In this document: piece by piece, positions 25,587 through 34,280 of the stretch
How the letters are laid out: each line of letters starts with the position of its first letter
Numbering within the stretch: position 1 is the stretch's first letter
From: JAKAAZ01 sp963817855
GTDB lineage: Bacteria > Acidobacteriota > Terriglobia > Terriglobales > Acidobacteriaceae
Direction: 5' to 3'
DNA length: 64,000 nt
Assembly (NCBI GenBank): GCA_963817855.1
Contig: CAWFQA010000001.1
Coordinates: 1,736,001 to 1,800,000 of the forward strand
Position numbers and translations under genes: made by a program
Notes under the pieces: model-generated
Seen by the model: the letters and a program-made list of their open reading frames with translations, nothing else
The model's database searches: none
Told to the model about the DNA's origin: nothing

Positions 25587-26876
25587 ATGCCTGTGAAGCT
25601 CTCGATGAGAATGCAACCGCAGTCGATGCAAAATCTTGCGCCCGCGCTAGGGATCTACGTGTCGATTCCGTTTTGCCGCGCGAAATGCAGCTACTGTAAC
25701 TTCGCCTCCGGAGTTTACGGTCCGGATCGCATGGGCGCGTATGTCGAAAAGTTGACGGCGCAAATTCGTCACGCTCCCGCACGTGTGGCAGCGTGGGGAG
25801 CCTGTCTGCCAAACAATGTCGACTCAATTTACTTTGGAGGAGGCACACCAAGCCTTCTAGCTATCAATCAGTTAGAAAATATACTTAAAGTAATACAGGA
25901 ACAATTTTCTGTCGACGCTTCCGCGGAGATGACCCTCGAATGTGCTCCCGGACAGTTGGGTGAGGAAATGCTACACGCCATGCCGGCCCTTGGCTTGAAT
26001 CGGGTCAGCCTCGGCGTGCAATCATTTGTGGATCATGAAGCCTCGGTTGTGGGACGCACGCACACACGAGCCATCACGCTCAATGACATCGATCGTCTTC
26101 GCACCACCGGCATCGACGATATCAACATTGACCTGATCGCCGGTCTGCCTCACCAGACCCGGCAGAGCTGGAGAGAATCGCTTGCGCAAGCCATCGCGAC
26201 AGAAGTTTCTCACCTGAGCGTCTACATGCTGGACGTGGACGAAGATTCCCGGCTCGGTCGAGAAATCATTGCCGGAGGCACACGCTACGGGGTCGGCATG
26301 GTGCCGAATGAGCAGACCATCGCGGATATGTATACCGAAGCGGTGGAGCGGTTCGACTCGGTTGGGATCGCGCAATATGAGATTTCGAACTTTGCGCGAG
26401 CGGGACAACGGTCGCGCCATAATTTGAAGTATTGGACCCGCCAGCCGTATCTCGGGTTCGGCTTGGATGCGCATTCCTTTCTGGCAACTGCCACCGGAGA
26501 GTCGATCCGCGTAGCCACCACCGACAATCTCACCGCCTACCTGGACGCGAACATCGCCGACTGTGACCGGGAGACGATCACGCCTGTGTCTCCGGCGGAA
26601 GCGCTGGAAGAAGCCTGGTTCCTGGGGCTGAGATTAAACGACGGCGTTTCTATTCACGAAATCACGCGCGAGTTTGGAGAGTCCGCGATTGCAGACTATC
26701 AGCCAATTCTCATCGAGGCGCAACAGCAGGGGTTAATCGAATATGATGGGCGTCGAGCCATGTTAACTCAGCAGGGGCGACTGTTCGCCAACGATGTATT
26801 TCAGAGATTTCTCGGCGTGGTGCCCTCTGACGACACCGAGGCAAGCCTAATCCAGCAGCAAGGAGTGTTCGCATGA
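25587..26876 (+). CDS. hemW: HemW-type radical SAM protein (coproporphyrinogen III oxidase-like)
   Basis: The radical SAM cluster motif CRAKCSYC (Cys30, Cys34, Cys37 from the chosen start) lies right after YVSIPF. It is followed by YFGGGTPSLL and NIDLIAGLPHQT, all typical of HemW, a haem-chaperone-like relative of HemN. The trailing C-terminal domain EFGESAIADYQPILIEAQ is also usual. It lacks the additional cysteine that follows the cluster motif in HemN (CxxxCxxCxC), which favours HemW over a true oxidase. The start is uncertain: ATGs at 25587, 25605, 25611 and 25626 are in frame. The stop overlaps the threonine aldolase start in ATGA. Confidence 0.9.
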   Translation: MPVKLSMRMQPQSMQNLAPALGIYVSIPFCRAKCSYCNFASGVYGPDRMGAYVEKLTAQIRHAPARVAAWGACLPNNVDSIYFGGGTPSLLAINQLENILKVIQEQFSVDASAEMTLECAPGQLGEEMLHAMPALGLNRVSLGVQSFVDHEASVVGRTHTRAITLNDIDRLRTTGIDDINIDLIAGLPHQTRQSWRESLAQAIATEVSHLSVYMLDVDEDSRLGREIIAGGTRYGVGMVPNEQTIADMYTEAVERFDSVGIAQYEISNFARAGQRSRHNLKYWTRQPYLGFGLDAHSFLATATGESIRVATTDNLTAYLDANIADCDRETITPVSPAEALEEAWFLGLRLNDGVSIHEITREFGESAIADYQPILIEAQQQGLIEYDGRRAMLTQQGRLFANDVFQRFLGVVPSDDTEASLIQQQGVFA

Positions 26877-27953
26877 GCGTTGAAACTGCCGAAACAACAG
26901 CAACCACTTCATCGAAGGCTACTGGCACCATTGATCTGCGCAGTGATACCGTCACCCGACCCACTCCGGCAATGCGTGCCGCCATGGCCGCCGCGGAAGT
27001 CGGTGACGATGTCTATGGGGAAGACCCCACGGTCAACCGGCTGGAGCAGCGAGCCGCGGAAACTTTTGAGCGTGAAGCTGCGGTATTTGTCCCCACCGGG
27101 ACCATGGGCAATCAGATTGCGATCCGCCTGCATACGCATCACGGGCAGGAAGTCATCTGCGAAGCGCGCTCGCACGTAGTCGAGTGGGAGATGGCGATGG
27201 TCTCGGCTTTTTCCGGCTGCCTGACGCGAACCCTCGTTGGAGATCGAGGTGTCCTGACATGGAAACAGATTCAGGCCGCGATTGCTCCCAGCCTCTATTA
27301 CCGCGCGCAGACTGGGTTGATCACTCTGGAAAATACGCACAACATGGCCGGCGGAACAGTGACACCGCTGCCGGTGCTGGAAGAAATTTGGGCGGGCGCG
27401 AAAGGTGCCGGCCTACCGACACATCTGGATGGTGCGCGAATTTTTAACGCGGCCACGTACCTCAATGTTGGAGTGGTGGAGCTGACGCGAGGGTTTGACA
27501 CGGTGATGTTCTGCCTGTCGAAAGGACTATGCGCGCCAGTGGGCTCCATGCTGGTCGGTTCGCAGAGAATTGATGCATCGGGCAAGAATCATTCGCAAGT
27601 CACTGGGCGGCGGTATGCGTCAGGTCGGCGTGCTGGCTGCGGCAGGACTAATTTCCCTCGAGATCATGACGAAGCGGCTGAAGGAAGACCATCGTAACGC
27701 GCGCATCTTGGCCGAGTCGCTCGCCGGCATTCCCGGCCTCACGGTTGACCTCGAAAGTGTCCAGACGAACATCGTTCGTTTTCAGCTCAACGGCGGCAAT
27801 CGCGCGTCCGACCTGGTGGCGCGGCTGAAGCGGCGAGACATCCTTGTTGGCAGTACAGGGCCGGATGCCATTCGTCTAGTGACCCACCATGATGTCGATC
27901 GGGTCCAATGTGAACAGGCCGCTGCGCAGATTGCCGAGGAGCTGTCACAATAG
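26873..27953 (+). CDS. ltaA: Low-specificity L-threonine aldolase (apparent frameshift)
   Basis: A PLP enzyme cleaving L-threonine or L-allo-threonine to glycine and acetaldehyde. The frames 26873-27697 and 27570-27953 join if one base is removed at about 27560-27563, giving GSRELMHRARIIRKSLGGG, exactly the expected family sequence. Motifs: IDLRSDTVTRPT at the start, GDDVYGEDPTVNRLE, VFVPTGTMGNQIA, the PLP lysine in MFCLSKGLCAPVGS, and LGGGMRQVGVLAAAGL. Corrected length is about 359 residues, normal for the family. Translation is coupled to hemW by a four-base overlap. I consider the break a sequence error because everything on both sides is conserved. Confidence 0.88.
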
Positions 27954-27983
27954 AACCACCCCGTTGGACGATAGCCGAACGCA

Positions 27984-28010
27984 TTCACGCAATCGTCACA
28001 CGGCATTCAC
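27984..28010 (+). promoter_or_regulatory. Three 11-bp direct repeats: candidate Pho box
   Basis: TTCAC at 27984, GTCAC at 27995 and TTCAC at 28006 recur with exactly 11 bases between starts, each preceded by similar bases (CA, TC, CA). This is the spacing and core of PhoB/PhoP binding sites. They stand just upstream of the -35 element of the phoB promoter, so the response regulator probably controls its own operon. Confidence 0.55.
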
Positions 28011-28017
28011 GGCTCTT

Positions 28018-28046
28018 TTGCAAAAAATTCGCCTGACTGCGATACT
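28018..28046 (+). promoter_or_regulatory. Candidate phoB promoter
   Basis: TTGCAA at 28018-28023 and GATACT at 28041-28046 are separated by 17 bases; each matches four of six consensus positions. The weak match fits a promoter that needs an activator bound at the repeats immediately upstream. The predicted start near 28052 leaves a short leader carrying the GGAGGAG ribosome-binding region. Confidence 0.45.
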
Positions 28047-28074
28047 CTTGCCTCGACGGAGGAGTAGGCGCACC

Positions 28075-28824
28075 ATGGAAACTGCGGAACAGACAGCAGC
28101 AACGGTCGAGAGGATGCCAGATTTGAGTCAGACGATTTTCGTTCTGGAAGATGACCAGGACATTTCCCGGTTGGTGCAGCATAGCCTGGAAATCGCCGGG
28201 TTCGCCGTACGAACTTTTATAAGCCCGGCCGCCGTGTTGGCGGATGCCGAACGCAAAACTCCCGACCTCTTTGTTCTGGACGTTATGGTTCCCGGCGGCG
28301 ATGGGCTGGATCTGTGCCGGCGCATTCGCAAGAGCCCTGCGCTGGCCGTCACGCCCGTGATTTTTCTGACGGCGCGAACCAGCGAAAGCGACCGCGTCCT
28401 CGGTTTGGAGTTGGGAGCCGACGATTACATCACCAAGCCCTTTTCCCCGAGAGAATTGATCGCGCGGATCAAGGCCGTGTTGCGCCGTTTCGAGCGGCCG
28501 ACCACCCCAACGGCGCTGCATTTTGGACAGGTTGAAATTGATGCCAGCGCCATGCAGTTAAAGGTTGGCGGCGAACTGATGGCGACCACGGCGACGGAAT
28601 TTCGCCTGTTGGAATATCTTGCCCGTCATCCCGGACGCGTCTTCAGCCGCGATCACTTGCTGGATGCGGTTTGGGGCGATGCGCGCTTTGTCACTCCTCG
28701 CTCGGTCGACGTGTATGTTCGTCGCATTCGCGAAAAAATTGAGTCGGACCCGGAGAATCCGCAGTATCTTAAAACCGTGCGCGGTGCCGGCTACCGCTTT
28801 GAGATGCCGAAAGACAGCCTCTAA
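28075..28824 (+). CDS. phoB: PhoB-type response regulator (receiver plus winged-helix DNA-binding domain)
   Basis: An OmpR/PhoB-class regulator of 249 residues. The receiver has the acidic pocket Glu25-Asp26-Asp27, the phosphorylated Asp69 in VLDVMVPGGDG, and Lys121 in YITKPFSP. The C-terminal winged helix is complete (ATEFRLLEYLARHPGRVFSR, SVDVYVRRIREKI, VRGAGYRF). I use the ATG at 28075, preceded by GGAGGAG; an open frame extends to 27889 but would include the promoter. It is followed by a histidine kinase, and three 11-bp repeats upstream resemble Pho boxes. Together this supports assignment to phosphate control, although the phosphate transporter genes are not here. Confidence 0.9.
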   Translation: METAEQTAATVERMPDLSQTIFVLEDDQDISRLVQHSLEIAGFAVRTFISPAAVLADAERKTPDLFVLDVMVPGGDGLDLCRRIRKSPALAVTPVIFLTARTSESDRVLGLELGADDYITKPFSPRELIARIKAVLRRFERPTTPTALHFGQVEIDASAMQLKVGGELMATTATEFRLLEYLARHPGRVFSRDHLLDAVWGDARFVTPRSVDVYVRRIREKIESDPENPQYLKTVRGAGYRFEMPKDSL

Positions 28825-28830
28825 AAGGAT

Positions 28831-28906
28831 GCTTTTAGCTTTTAGCGAAAGGCTTTCGGCCAGAAGCTAGGGGCCAAAAGCTAAAAGCGACGCGCCAAAG
28901 GCTAAA
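28831..28906 (+). repeat. GCTAAAAGC-type repeat tract with hairpins between phoB and phoR
   Basis: The 88-base gap between the two genes is built from copies of GCTTTTAGC and its complement. GCTTTTAGCTTTTAGC at 28831-28846 faces AAAAGCTAAAAGC at about 28876-28888 as a 13-base perfect inverted repeat. Between them is a small hairpin, GAAAG-GC-CTTTC-like, and a further GCTAAAAGCT lies just before the phoR start. The structure could limit read-through or uncouple translation of kinase and regulator. A related tract occurs at 54068-54116. Confidence 0.6.
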
Positions 28907-28912
28907 AGCTAC

Positions 28913-30676
28913 ATGAGGCAGAGAGTTTTCTTTAAGCTTCTCGCGGCGATGGTGCTGGTGGTATTGGCAGCCGCCGCGATGCTCGACATTTCGCAGCAAA
29001 ATATCCTGGAATCTTCCTTACAAAATCAATTGGTGCGGAGCCTGACCGACAGCGCTCAGGCACTCGCGCAGCGCATCGCGGTCAGTCCCGCTGCCAACCT
29101 TGGATCGCTGGCACAAGAGGAAGCGCGGGCCGTGGATGCGCGTGTCACCATCCTGAATAAGGATGGCAGAGTGATCGCCGACTACACTACCGCCGGCATC
29201 GAGATGGGCGCGAATACCCCCTCGACATCCCCCATGGACAGCTCTGAGATGCGGGCCATTACCGTGCACCATCGCGCTTTCGGAAAATCCGTCCATCAGG
29301 GCACGCTCTATGTGACGGCCCCGGCGGGTAACTATATCGTGCGCCTCGGCCACCCGATGCATGATGTGTATGACACGCTGCACATGGTGCGGCGCAGTTT
29401 GTTATGGGCCACGTTGCTGGCATTGTTGCTGGCAATTGTATTGGCAGCATTGCTGGCGCAGGCTGTATCAAGCCGCCTGGCGCGCATTGTCGATTTTGCT
29501 CATCGGCTGGCACGAGGCGATTTTGGCGCGCGCATTGTCGATACCGGTGGAGACGAAATTGCGGCGGTCGCGAATGCATTGGACGCGACGGCCGCCCGCG
29601 TGGAAGCAGTCTTTCGCACGCTGCAGGACAGTCGCAAGGAGATGGAAACCGTTCTCGACAGTATGGAAGAGGCTGTGATTGCCGTCGACGCGCAGAGCCG
29701 TGTCCATTGGTCTAACCGCGTGATGGAACGAATGATGGGCGGAAGCGTGAAGCCCGGAAACGCACTGGTGCAAACAATTCGCGATCCGGATCTGCTGGCG
29801 TGCGTAGAGAAGGCGTTGAGCCGTCGAGTCACCGCCCATGTGCGAGCTCGCACTGTGCTGCCGGGGCGCATCTTTGACGTGAGTGCGGCGCCCATGCTGG
29901 GCGGCAGCGCTGTGGTGGTGCTGCATGATGTGACGGAGATTGATCGCGTGGAGAAAACCCGGCGCGATTTTATTGCGAACGTATCCCATGAGCTGCGCAC
30001 GCCGCTCACTTCAATTTCCGGCTATGCCGAAACCATGTTGGAAGAAGATGACGGACTGCCGACGCAGGCGCGCGATTTTCTCTCGATCATCTGTCGCAAC
30101 GCTGCACGGATGACACGGCTTACCGAGGATTTGCTGGCGCTGGCGCGGATTGAGTCTGGGGAGTACAAGTTGAATCGCCGGCCGGTCGAAGCAGAGCTGC
30201 TGATCGACGAGGCCGCAGCCATTCTGGCCGGACTGCTGATGGACAGAAATGTGGCGCTGGAAAAAGGTGAGAGTACCCGCGAGAAAGTCATGGCGGATAC
30301 GGACTCGATTCTGCAAGTGCTCTCAAATCTGCTGGAGAACGCCGTGAAATATGGCGGCGGCGAACGCGTTGTTATCGGAGCGCGACAAATTGCCGGTGCC
30401 GTCGAGTTTTACGTTCAGGATTTTGGCGCGGGCATTGCATCCGAGCATCTGACTCGCATTTTCGAACGCTTTTACCGCGTCGATAAAGCCCGCTCGCGCG
30501 AGTCAGGAGGCACCGGCCTGGGGCTTTCCATCGCGAAGCACATCATTCTCGCCCATGGCGGCACTATCCGGGCGGAGAGCGAATTGAACCGCGGCAGCAC
30601 ATTTTTCTTCACGCTCCCCATTGCTCCAACCGCAGCACTGGAAGAAGAGCAAGAAGAAAACATCGCCACAAATTAG
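28913..30676 (+). CDS. phoR: PhoR-like sensor histidine kinase
   Basis: A 587-residue membrane kinase. A first helix lies near 8-28 and an extracytoplasmic region of about 130 residues follows. The second helix is near 163-185 (LLWATLLALLLAIVLAALL), then come HAMP (about 186-240) and a PAS-like domain (about 245-345, VLDSMEEAVIAVDAQSRV). The HisKA domain has phospho-acceptor His359 in NVSHELRTPLTS. The HATPase domain carries LSNLLENAVKYG, FGAGI and GGTGLGLSIAKHI. The domain order is that of PhoR. It should autophosphorylate and pass phosphate to the preceding PhoB-type regulator. It starts directly after the repeat tract; the closing EEEQEENIATN tail is short and acidic. Confidence 0.9.
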   Translation: MRQRVFFKLLAAMVLVVLAAAAMLDISQQNILESSLQNQLVRSLTDSAQALAQRIAVSPAANLGSLAQEEARAVDARVTILNKDGRVIADYTTAGIEMGANTPSTSPMDSSEMRAITVHHRAFGKSVHQGTLYVTAPAGNYIVRLGHPMHDVYDTLHMVRRSLLWATLLALLLAIVLAALLAQAVSSRLARIVDFAHRLARGDFGARIVDTGGDEIAAVANALDATAARVEAVFRTLQDSRKEMETVLDSMEEAVIAVDAQSRVHWSNRVMERMMGGSVKPGNALVQTIRDPDLLACVEKALSRRVTAHVRARTVLPGRIFDVSAAPMLGGSAVVVLHDVTEIDRVEKTRRDFIANVSHELRTPLTSISGYAETMLEEDDGLPTQARDFLSIICRNAARMTRLTEDLLALARIESGEYKLNRRPVEAELLIDEAAAILAGLLMDRNVALEKGESTREKVMADTDSILQVLSNLLENAVKYGGGERVVIGARQIAGAVEFYVQDFGAGIASEHLTRIFERFYRVDKARSRESGGTGLGLSIAKHIILAHGGTIRAESELNRGSTFFFTLPIAPTAALEEEQEENIATN

Positions 30677-30680
30677 ACCA

Positions 30681-30699
30681 ATTCCACAGATAGTGGAAT
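30681..30699 (+). terminator. Hairpin after phoR (no T-tract)
   Basis: ATTCCAC and GTGGAAT form a perfect seven-base stem around AGATA, five bases after the phoR stop. There is no run of T, so it is at best a processing or weak termination structure. Confidence 0.35.
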
Positions 30700-30704
30700 G
30701 TCAC

Positions 30705-30738
30705 GGGTGTCCATCCTAGCGAAGCTAGGGTGGGATAG
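30705..30738. repeat. Dispersed intergenic palindrome, copy 1
   Basis: CCATCCTAGC-gaa-GCTAGGGTGGG forms a hairpin with a three-base loop, flanked by GGGTGT and ATAG. The same arm sequences (CCATCCT / AGGGTGGGATAG) recur at 58008-58042 and 61581-61621. All three lie between genes. It sits between the converging phoR and mocA genes. Confidence 0.65.
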
Positions 30739-30774
30739 AACGAAGCCCGCATTAAAGTAATTAGTTAAAATGCT

Positions 30775-31428
30775 CTAATTCGTCTTCGCAGGTGGACGCG
30801 CCGAACCACCCGTCTGCAGCCGCTGCAAATCTTCCGGAGAATCCAGATCCCATTCGCCGCCGGGAAAATCAATCGCATGAACGGCCGCGCCAGGTTGTTG
30901 CAACAATGCGCGGGCGCCCTGGTCGCCATGCAGTTCCAGCAAACCCGAAAACAACGCCCGAGGAAAAATCGCCGGCACACCCGTGCGCCCCGCATAGCGA
31001 GAAGCCGCAATGCCACTCCCATCTTCTCTGTGCGCGTCGATTAAACGCACCAGATGTTCCGCGGACAATCCCGGTTGATCGCAGACCATCACCATCGCAC
31101 TCGAAGCGGCCGAAGCATTTTCGAGCACGGCGGCAATCCCCACTCGCAAGGAACTTGCCATGCCTTCGGCCCATGTCTCATTGCGCACCAGGATGCAGTC
31201 GAGGAGTTCACACTCGAGATGAATCTCTTCCGCATGCGCGCCCAGGATCACGAAAATGGGCGCCGCACCTGAAGCCCGCGCCAGCCCGACCGCATGATCA
31301 AGAAGTGTTTCCCCGCCGAACGCCGGCAGGCGCAATAATTGTTTCGGTTGGCCGAGGCGAGTGGAGGCACCCGCGGCGAGCAGGATCGCTGGTACCGCGA
31401 TCGAATCAGCGTCCGGTTTCGATGGCAT
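30775..31428 (-). CDS. MocA-like molybdenum cofactor nucleotidyltransferase
   Basis: A 217-residue NTP-transferase of the MobA/MocA type. The N-terminal signature ILLAAGASTRLGQPKQLL binds the nucleotide. VMVCDQPGLSAEHL holds the metal-binding aspartate, followed by SRYAGRTGVPAIFPR and DLDSPEDL near the end. Members attach CMP or GMP to molybdopterin to mature the cofactor for xanthine dehydrogenase or related enzymes. The ATG at 31428 lies inside the end of xdhC (23-base overlap), so the two are coupled. The XdhC neighbour favours the cytidylyl (MocA) role over MobA. An open frame continues upstream to 31677 but overlaps xdhC too far to be the start. Confidence 0.85.
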   Translation of the reverse strand: MPSKPDADSIAVPAILLAAGASTRLGQPKQLLRLPAFGGETLLDHAVGLARASGAAPIFVILGAHAEEIHLECELLDCILVRNETWAEGMASSLRVGIAAVLENASAASSAMVMVCDQPGLSAEHLVRLIDAHREDGSGIAASRYAGRTGVPAIFPRALFSGLLELHGDQGARALLQQPGAAVHAIDFPGGEWDLDSPEDLQRLQTGGSARPPAKTN

Positions 31429-32635
31429 GTACAGGATCGCTCGATTCCTGGGTCTGCCGCGGCGAGTCCAGGCTGCATTGCACCGGAATATAGGGGCGAT
31501 CCGGAACGGCAAGAAAATCTTCAACCGACATGCCGCGCGAAACTGCGGTTTTCTGGTAGAGCGCCGCCTGAATCTCCGCAAGGATTGCCAGCGCCACGGC
31601 CTCCGGGCTGTCGCCGCCCAGTTCCAGACCGATAGGCGCATGTACGCGTTGCAGCGCTTGTTCCGGCGACCAGCCAAGCTGCGACGCAGCTTCCATCAAC
31701 AATAGCCGACTGCGATGCCGCGCACCCAGCAGCCCGAGATAGCGCAGATCGAGCGGCAGCAACTTGCCCAGCAGATTTCTGTCCTGCTCAAAACTGTGGG
31801 TCAGCAGAGCAACTGCATCCCGGCGCGACAGAGCGAGCTGCTCAAAATTCGCCGGGTTTTCGCCTAGGGACAGCACGAGTTCGGCTTCTGGAAATCGCGC
31901 AGGCTGCGCCAGCCATGCCCGCCCGTCCGCTACGGTCACACGCCACCCCAACAGATTCGCCATGCGAACCAGCGGTCGGGCGTCATCGCCAGCACCGAAA
32001 AGTACCAGCCGTTGCGGCGGCAGCACCGGCTCAACGAAAACGTCTCGCGTCTCATTTCCAAGAGCGATGGAAACTGTATTTGCTTCGCCCGCAGCTCTTG
32101 CCAATGAGGTCAGCCTCGACACCGTCTCTGCATTGAGCTCGGAGCTCGCAAAGAAGATGGTTTCGTCCTCGCGCAAAATCACACGCATGCACCCAAAAGC
32201 TTGACCGACCTCGGAGGGCAGAACCGTGGCGGCACACAAAGTTTCTCCGCGCTCGGCTGCCTCCAGAGCCCGCAGCATTCCGTCAGTTTCCGGTGAGGCG
32301 ACCGGCTCCAGCAACACGTCCATCACGCCTCCGCAGCCCAGTCCATAGGGAATCTCACGGGTGTCGATCGAGTTGTTCTCGTCCAGAATTTCGTCGAAGA
32401 GGGTGGAATATCGTTCAACCGCTGGGCCATTCCGAGCGATCCATGCTGCTTTGCGAGAGACTTCGCCCTCCAGGCATCCACCGCTGATTGCGCCGACGGA
32501 GCCGGTCGAGTGAATATACATGCGCGCGCCGGGCCGACGATACGAAGATCCTTCCACTCGGACCAGCGTGGCTAGCGCGGCGGTGTCATCCTGCCGGTTG
32601 CGCCACTGCTCGACGATTGCGCTGCGTTCCACCAT
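31406..32635 (-). CDS. XdhC/CoxI family molybdenum-enzyme maturation factor
   Basis: A 409-residue cytoplasmic protein. The N-terminal XdhC_CoxI domain has VRVEGSSYRRPGARMYI, SGGCLEGEV and YGLGCGGVMDVLLEP. The C-terminal Rossmann-like domain contains RLVLFGAGDDARPLVRMA and the closing YLGLLGARHRSRLLL and HAPIGLELGGDSPEAVAL. XdhC proteins bind the molybdenum cofactor and insert its sulfurated form into xanthine dehydrogenase-type enzymes. It is coupled to the MocA-like gene. No molybdenum hydroxylase subunit genes occur in the window, so the client enzyme is encoded elsewhere. A modABC cluster is about 10 kb away. Confidence 0.92.
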   Translation of the reverse strand: MVERSAIVEQWRNRQDDTAALATLVRVEGSSYRRPGARMYIHSTGSVGAISGGCLEGEVSRKAAWIARNGPAVERYSTLFDEILDENNSIDTREIPYGLGCGGVMDVLLEPVASPETDGMLRALEAAERGETLCAATVLPSEVGQAFGCMRVILREDETIFFASSELNAETVSRLTSLARAAGEANTVSIALGNETRDVFVEPVLPPQRLVLFGAGDDARPLVRMANLLGWRVTVADGRAWLAQPARFPEAELVLSLGENPANFEQLALSRRDAVALLTHSFEQDRNLLGKLLPLDLRYLGLLGARHRSRLLLMEAASQLGWSPEQALQRVHAPIGLELGGDSPEAVALAILAEIQAALYQKTAVSRGMSVEDFLAVPDRPYIPVQCSLDSPRQTQESSDPVHAIETGR

Positions 32636-32752
32636 GCCTATGTTGACGACGAACGGGGACCGAAAGGCTCCGCCTGTTTATAGATGCTACAAGTTTCCGG
32701 TTGGCTTTGCATTCACATGCCGCGCAACTCAAAGGAATAGAATGAGGGTGTT

Positions 32753-33619
32753 ATGGGAAACACTGCGAAGACTGCATTTCTTTTGACCTTGCTGACAGTG
32801 CTGCTGGTCCTGATCGGCGAGCATTTTGGCGGGCGAAACGGTCTGATCCTTGGATTTCTTTTTGCTGCGGGAATGAATTTTTTCACCTACTTCTACTCCG
32901 ACAAGCTGGCCCTGAAAATGTACAAGGCGCAGCCGGTCACACGGGAAGAGTTGCCGCGCGCGTATGAAGTGGTGGAGCGGATGACGCAACGCATGGGCAT
33001 TCCCATGCCAAAGATGTATGTGATTCCAACCGAATCTCCAAACGCGTTTGCGACCGGACGAAATCCCCAGCACGCTTCTGTGGCCATGACGCATGGAATT
33101 CTGTCCCTGCTGAATGATGAGGAGCTGGAAGGCGTCTTGGCGCACGAACTGGGACACGTGCAGAATCGCGATATCCTCACCAGCTCCATTGCAGCCACGC
33201 TGGCCGGCGCGATTACGTTGATCGCGCGTATGGCCTATTGGGGAGAGATTTTCGGCGGCCTTGGCGGCGGAGGTGGCAGACGCGAGCGCGGCGGCGGAAT
33301 CAGCGGGCTATTCATGCTGATCCTCGCGCCGATCGCCGCCATGCTGATCCAACTGGCCGTTTCCCGTTCGCGGGAATATCAGGCCGATGCGACCGGGGCG
33401 AAAACTACCGGCAATCCGTATGCGTTGGCCAGTGCTCTGGAAAAGATCGATGCCTCCTCGAAGCGCCTGCCGATGGTGGCATCGCCTTCTAGCGCGCACC
33501 TATTCATTGCGCAACCGCTGGTGGGTGGCGGCATGTTCACAAACCTGTTTTCTACCCATCCGCCAATGCAGAAGCGCATCGAACGCCTGATTGGTCGCAG
33601 TTCCGTCAGCGGACTATAA
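32753..33619 (+). CDS. htpX: Membrane zinc metalloprotease HtpX
   Basis: An M48 peptidase, 288 residues, that degrades misfolded membrane proteins with its active site facing the cytoplasm. Two N-terminal helices (about 7-22 and 30-48) precede the zinc motif HELGH (His131, Glu132, His135). The third zinc ligand is the Glu of SREYQADATGA near 204. Two further hydrophobic segments lie between them (SSIAATLAGAITLIARM and FMLILAPIAAMLIQLAV), separated by a glycine-rich loop. FSTHPPMQKRIERL is the usual C-terminal signature. Isolated gene, about 117 bases after the divergent xdhC. Confidence 0.95.
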   Translation: MGNTAKTAFLLTLLTVLLVLIGEHFGGRNGLILGFLFAAGMNFFTYFYSDKLALKMYKAQPVTREELPRAYEVVERMTQRMGIPMPKMYVIPTESPNAFATGRNPQHASVAMTHGILSLLNDEELEGVLAHELGHVQNRDILTSSIAATLAGAITLIARMAYWGEIFGGLGGGGGRRERGGGISGLFMLILAPIAAMLIQLAVSRSREYQADATGAKTTGNPYALASALEKIDASSKRLPMVASPSSAHLFIAQPLVGGGMFTNLFSTHPPMQKRIERLIGRSSVSGL

Positions 33620-33687
33620 CAGCTTTTGAACCCGTTGTAAGACTCAACTTGGAAGAAAGGGAGGCCGCCTGAGGCCATGTTCAGCCG

Positions 33688-34197
33688 ATGAGAACTTTCC
33701 TGCGCAGTCTGATTTTGCTTGCCCTGGTGGTATGGGTTGGCGGCTTATTGTTCTTTGGCGCGGTGGTCGCGCCAGTCGCGTTTGAGTCACTGATGCCAAT
33801 CTTCCCCGACCCGGCGGTTGGACTTCAAGTGGCCGGCACCATGGTTCGCGATTCTCTGACGCGTTTTCATGACATCGGCCTGTTCTGCGGAGCGATCTTG
33901 TTGTTGCTGTATGTCGTGGAGCGTATCACGAGCGCGACCCGGCGCTCCGTCGGGCCACCGATATTGCTGACTGCGGTGATGATGGGCTTGACCGCGTATT
34001 CGCAATTTTCCGTGATTCCGCGCATGGATGCGCTTCGCCTCAAGGCCGGTGCGGCGATGGCCGATCTAGGTTCGAACAATCCGGCACGTCTGGACTTCAA
34101 TCGTCTGCACAATCTTTCCACCTCGCTCGAAGGCATCGTGCTGCTGTGCGGCATTGGGCTGATCGTCTTGTACGCGCGACCGGAACCAGTCGGTTGA
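33688..34197 (+). CDS. DUF4149 family integral membrane protein
   Basis: A 169-residue protein with four hydrophobic helices (about 7-28, 62-80, 90-108, 142-160). The pattern fits DUF4149 proteins, distant relatives of eukaryotic TMEM205. WVGGLLFFGAVVAPVAFE at the N-terminus is characteristic, as is the LRLKAGAAMADLGSNN loop with LDFNRLHNLSTSLEGI before the last helix. Function is unknown for the family. It lies 68 bases after htpX and 83 bases before the YchF-like gene. Confidence 0.8.
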   Translation: MRTFLRSLILLALVVWVGGLLFFGAVVAPVAFESLMPIFPDPAVGLQVAGTMVRDSLTRFHDIGLFCGAILLLLYVVERITSATRRSVGPPILLTAVMMGLTAYSQFSVIPRMDALRLKAGAAMADLGSNNPARLDFNRLHNLSTSLEGIVLLCGIGLIVLYARPEPVG

Positions 34198-34280
34198 GAT
34201 CGCCAACTCGAGCCACCGGACCCCGGAAACAGCGTAAACTTTCGTAGGAACCATCAAACAATCTCCCTTACAGGACAAGC

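Noticed and set aside
28831..28906. Possible CRISPR array between phoB and phoR
   Set aside because: Repeat units are under 10 bases, overlap each other and have no spacers of even length; no cas gene is near.
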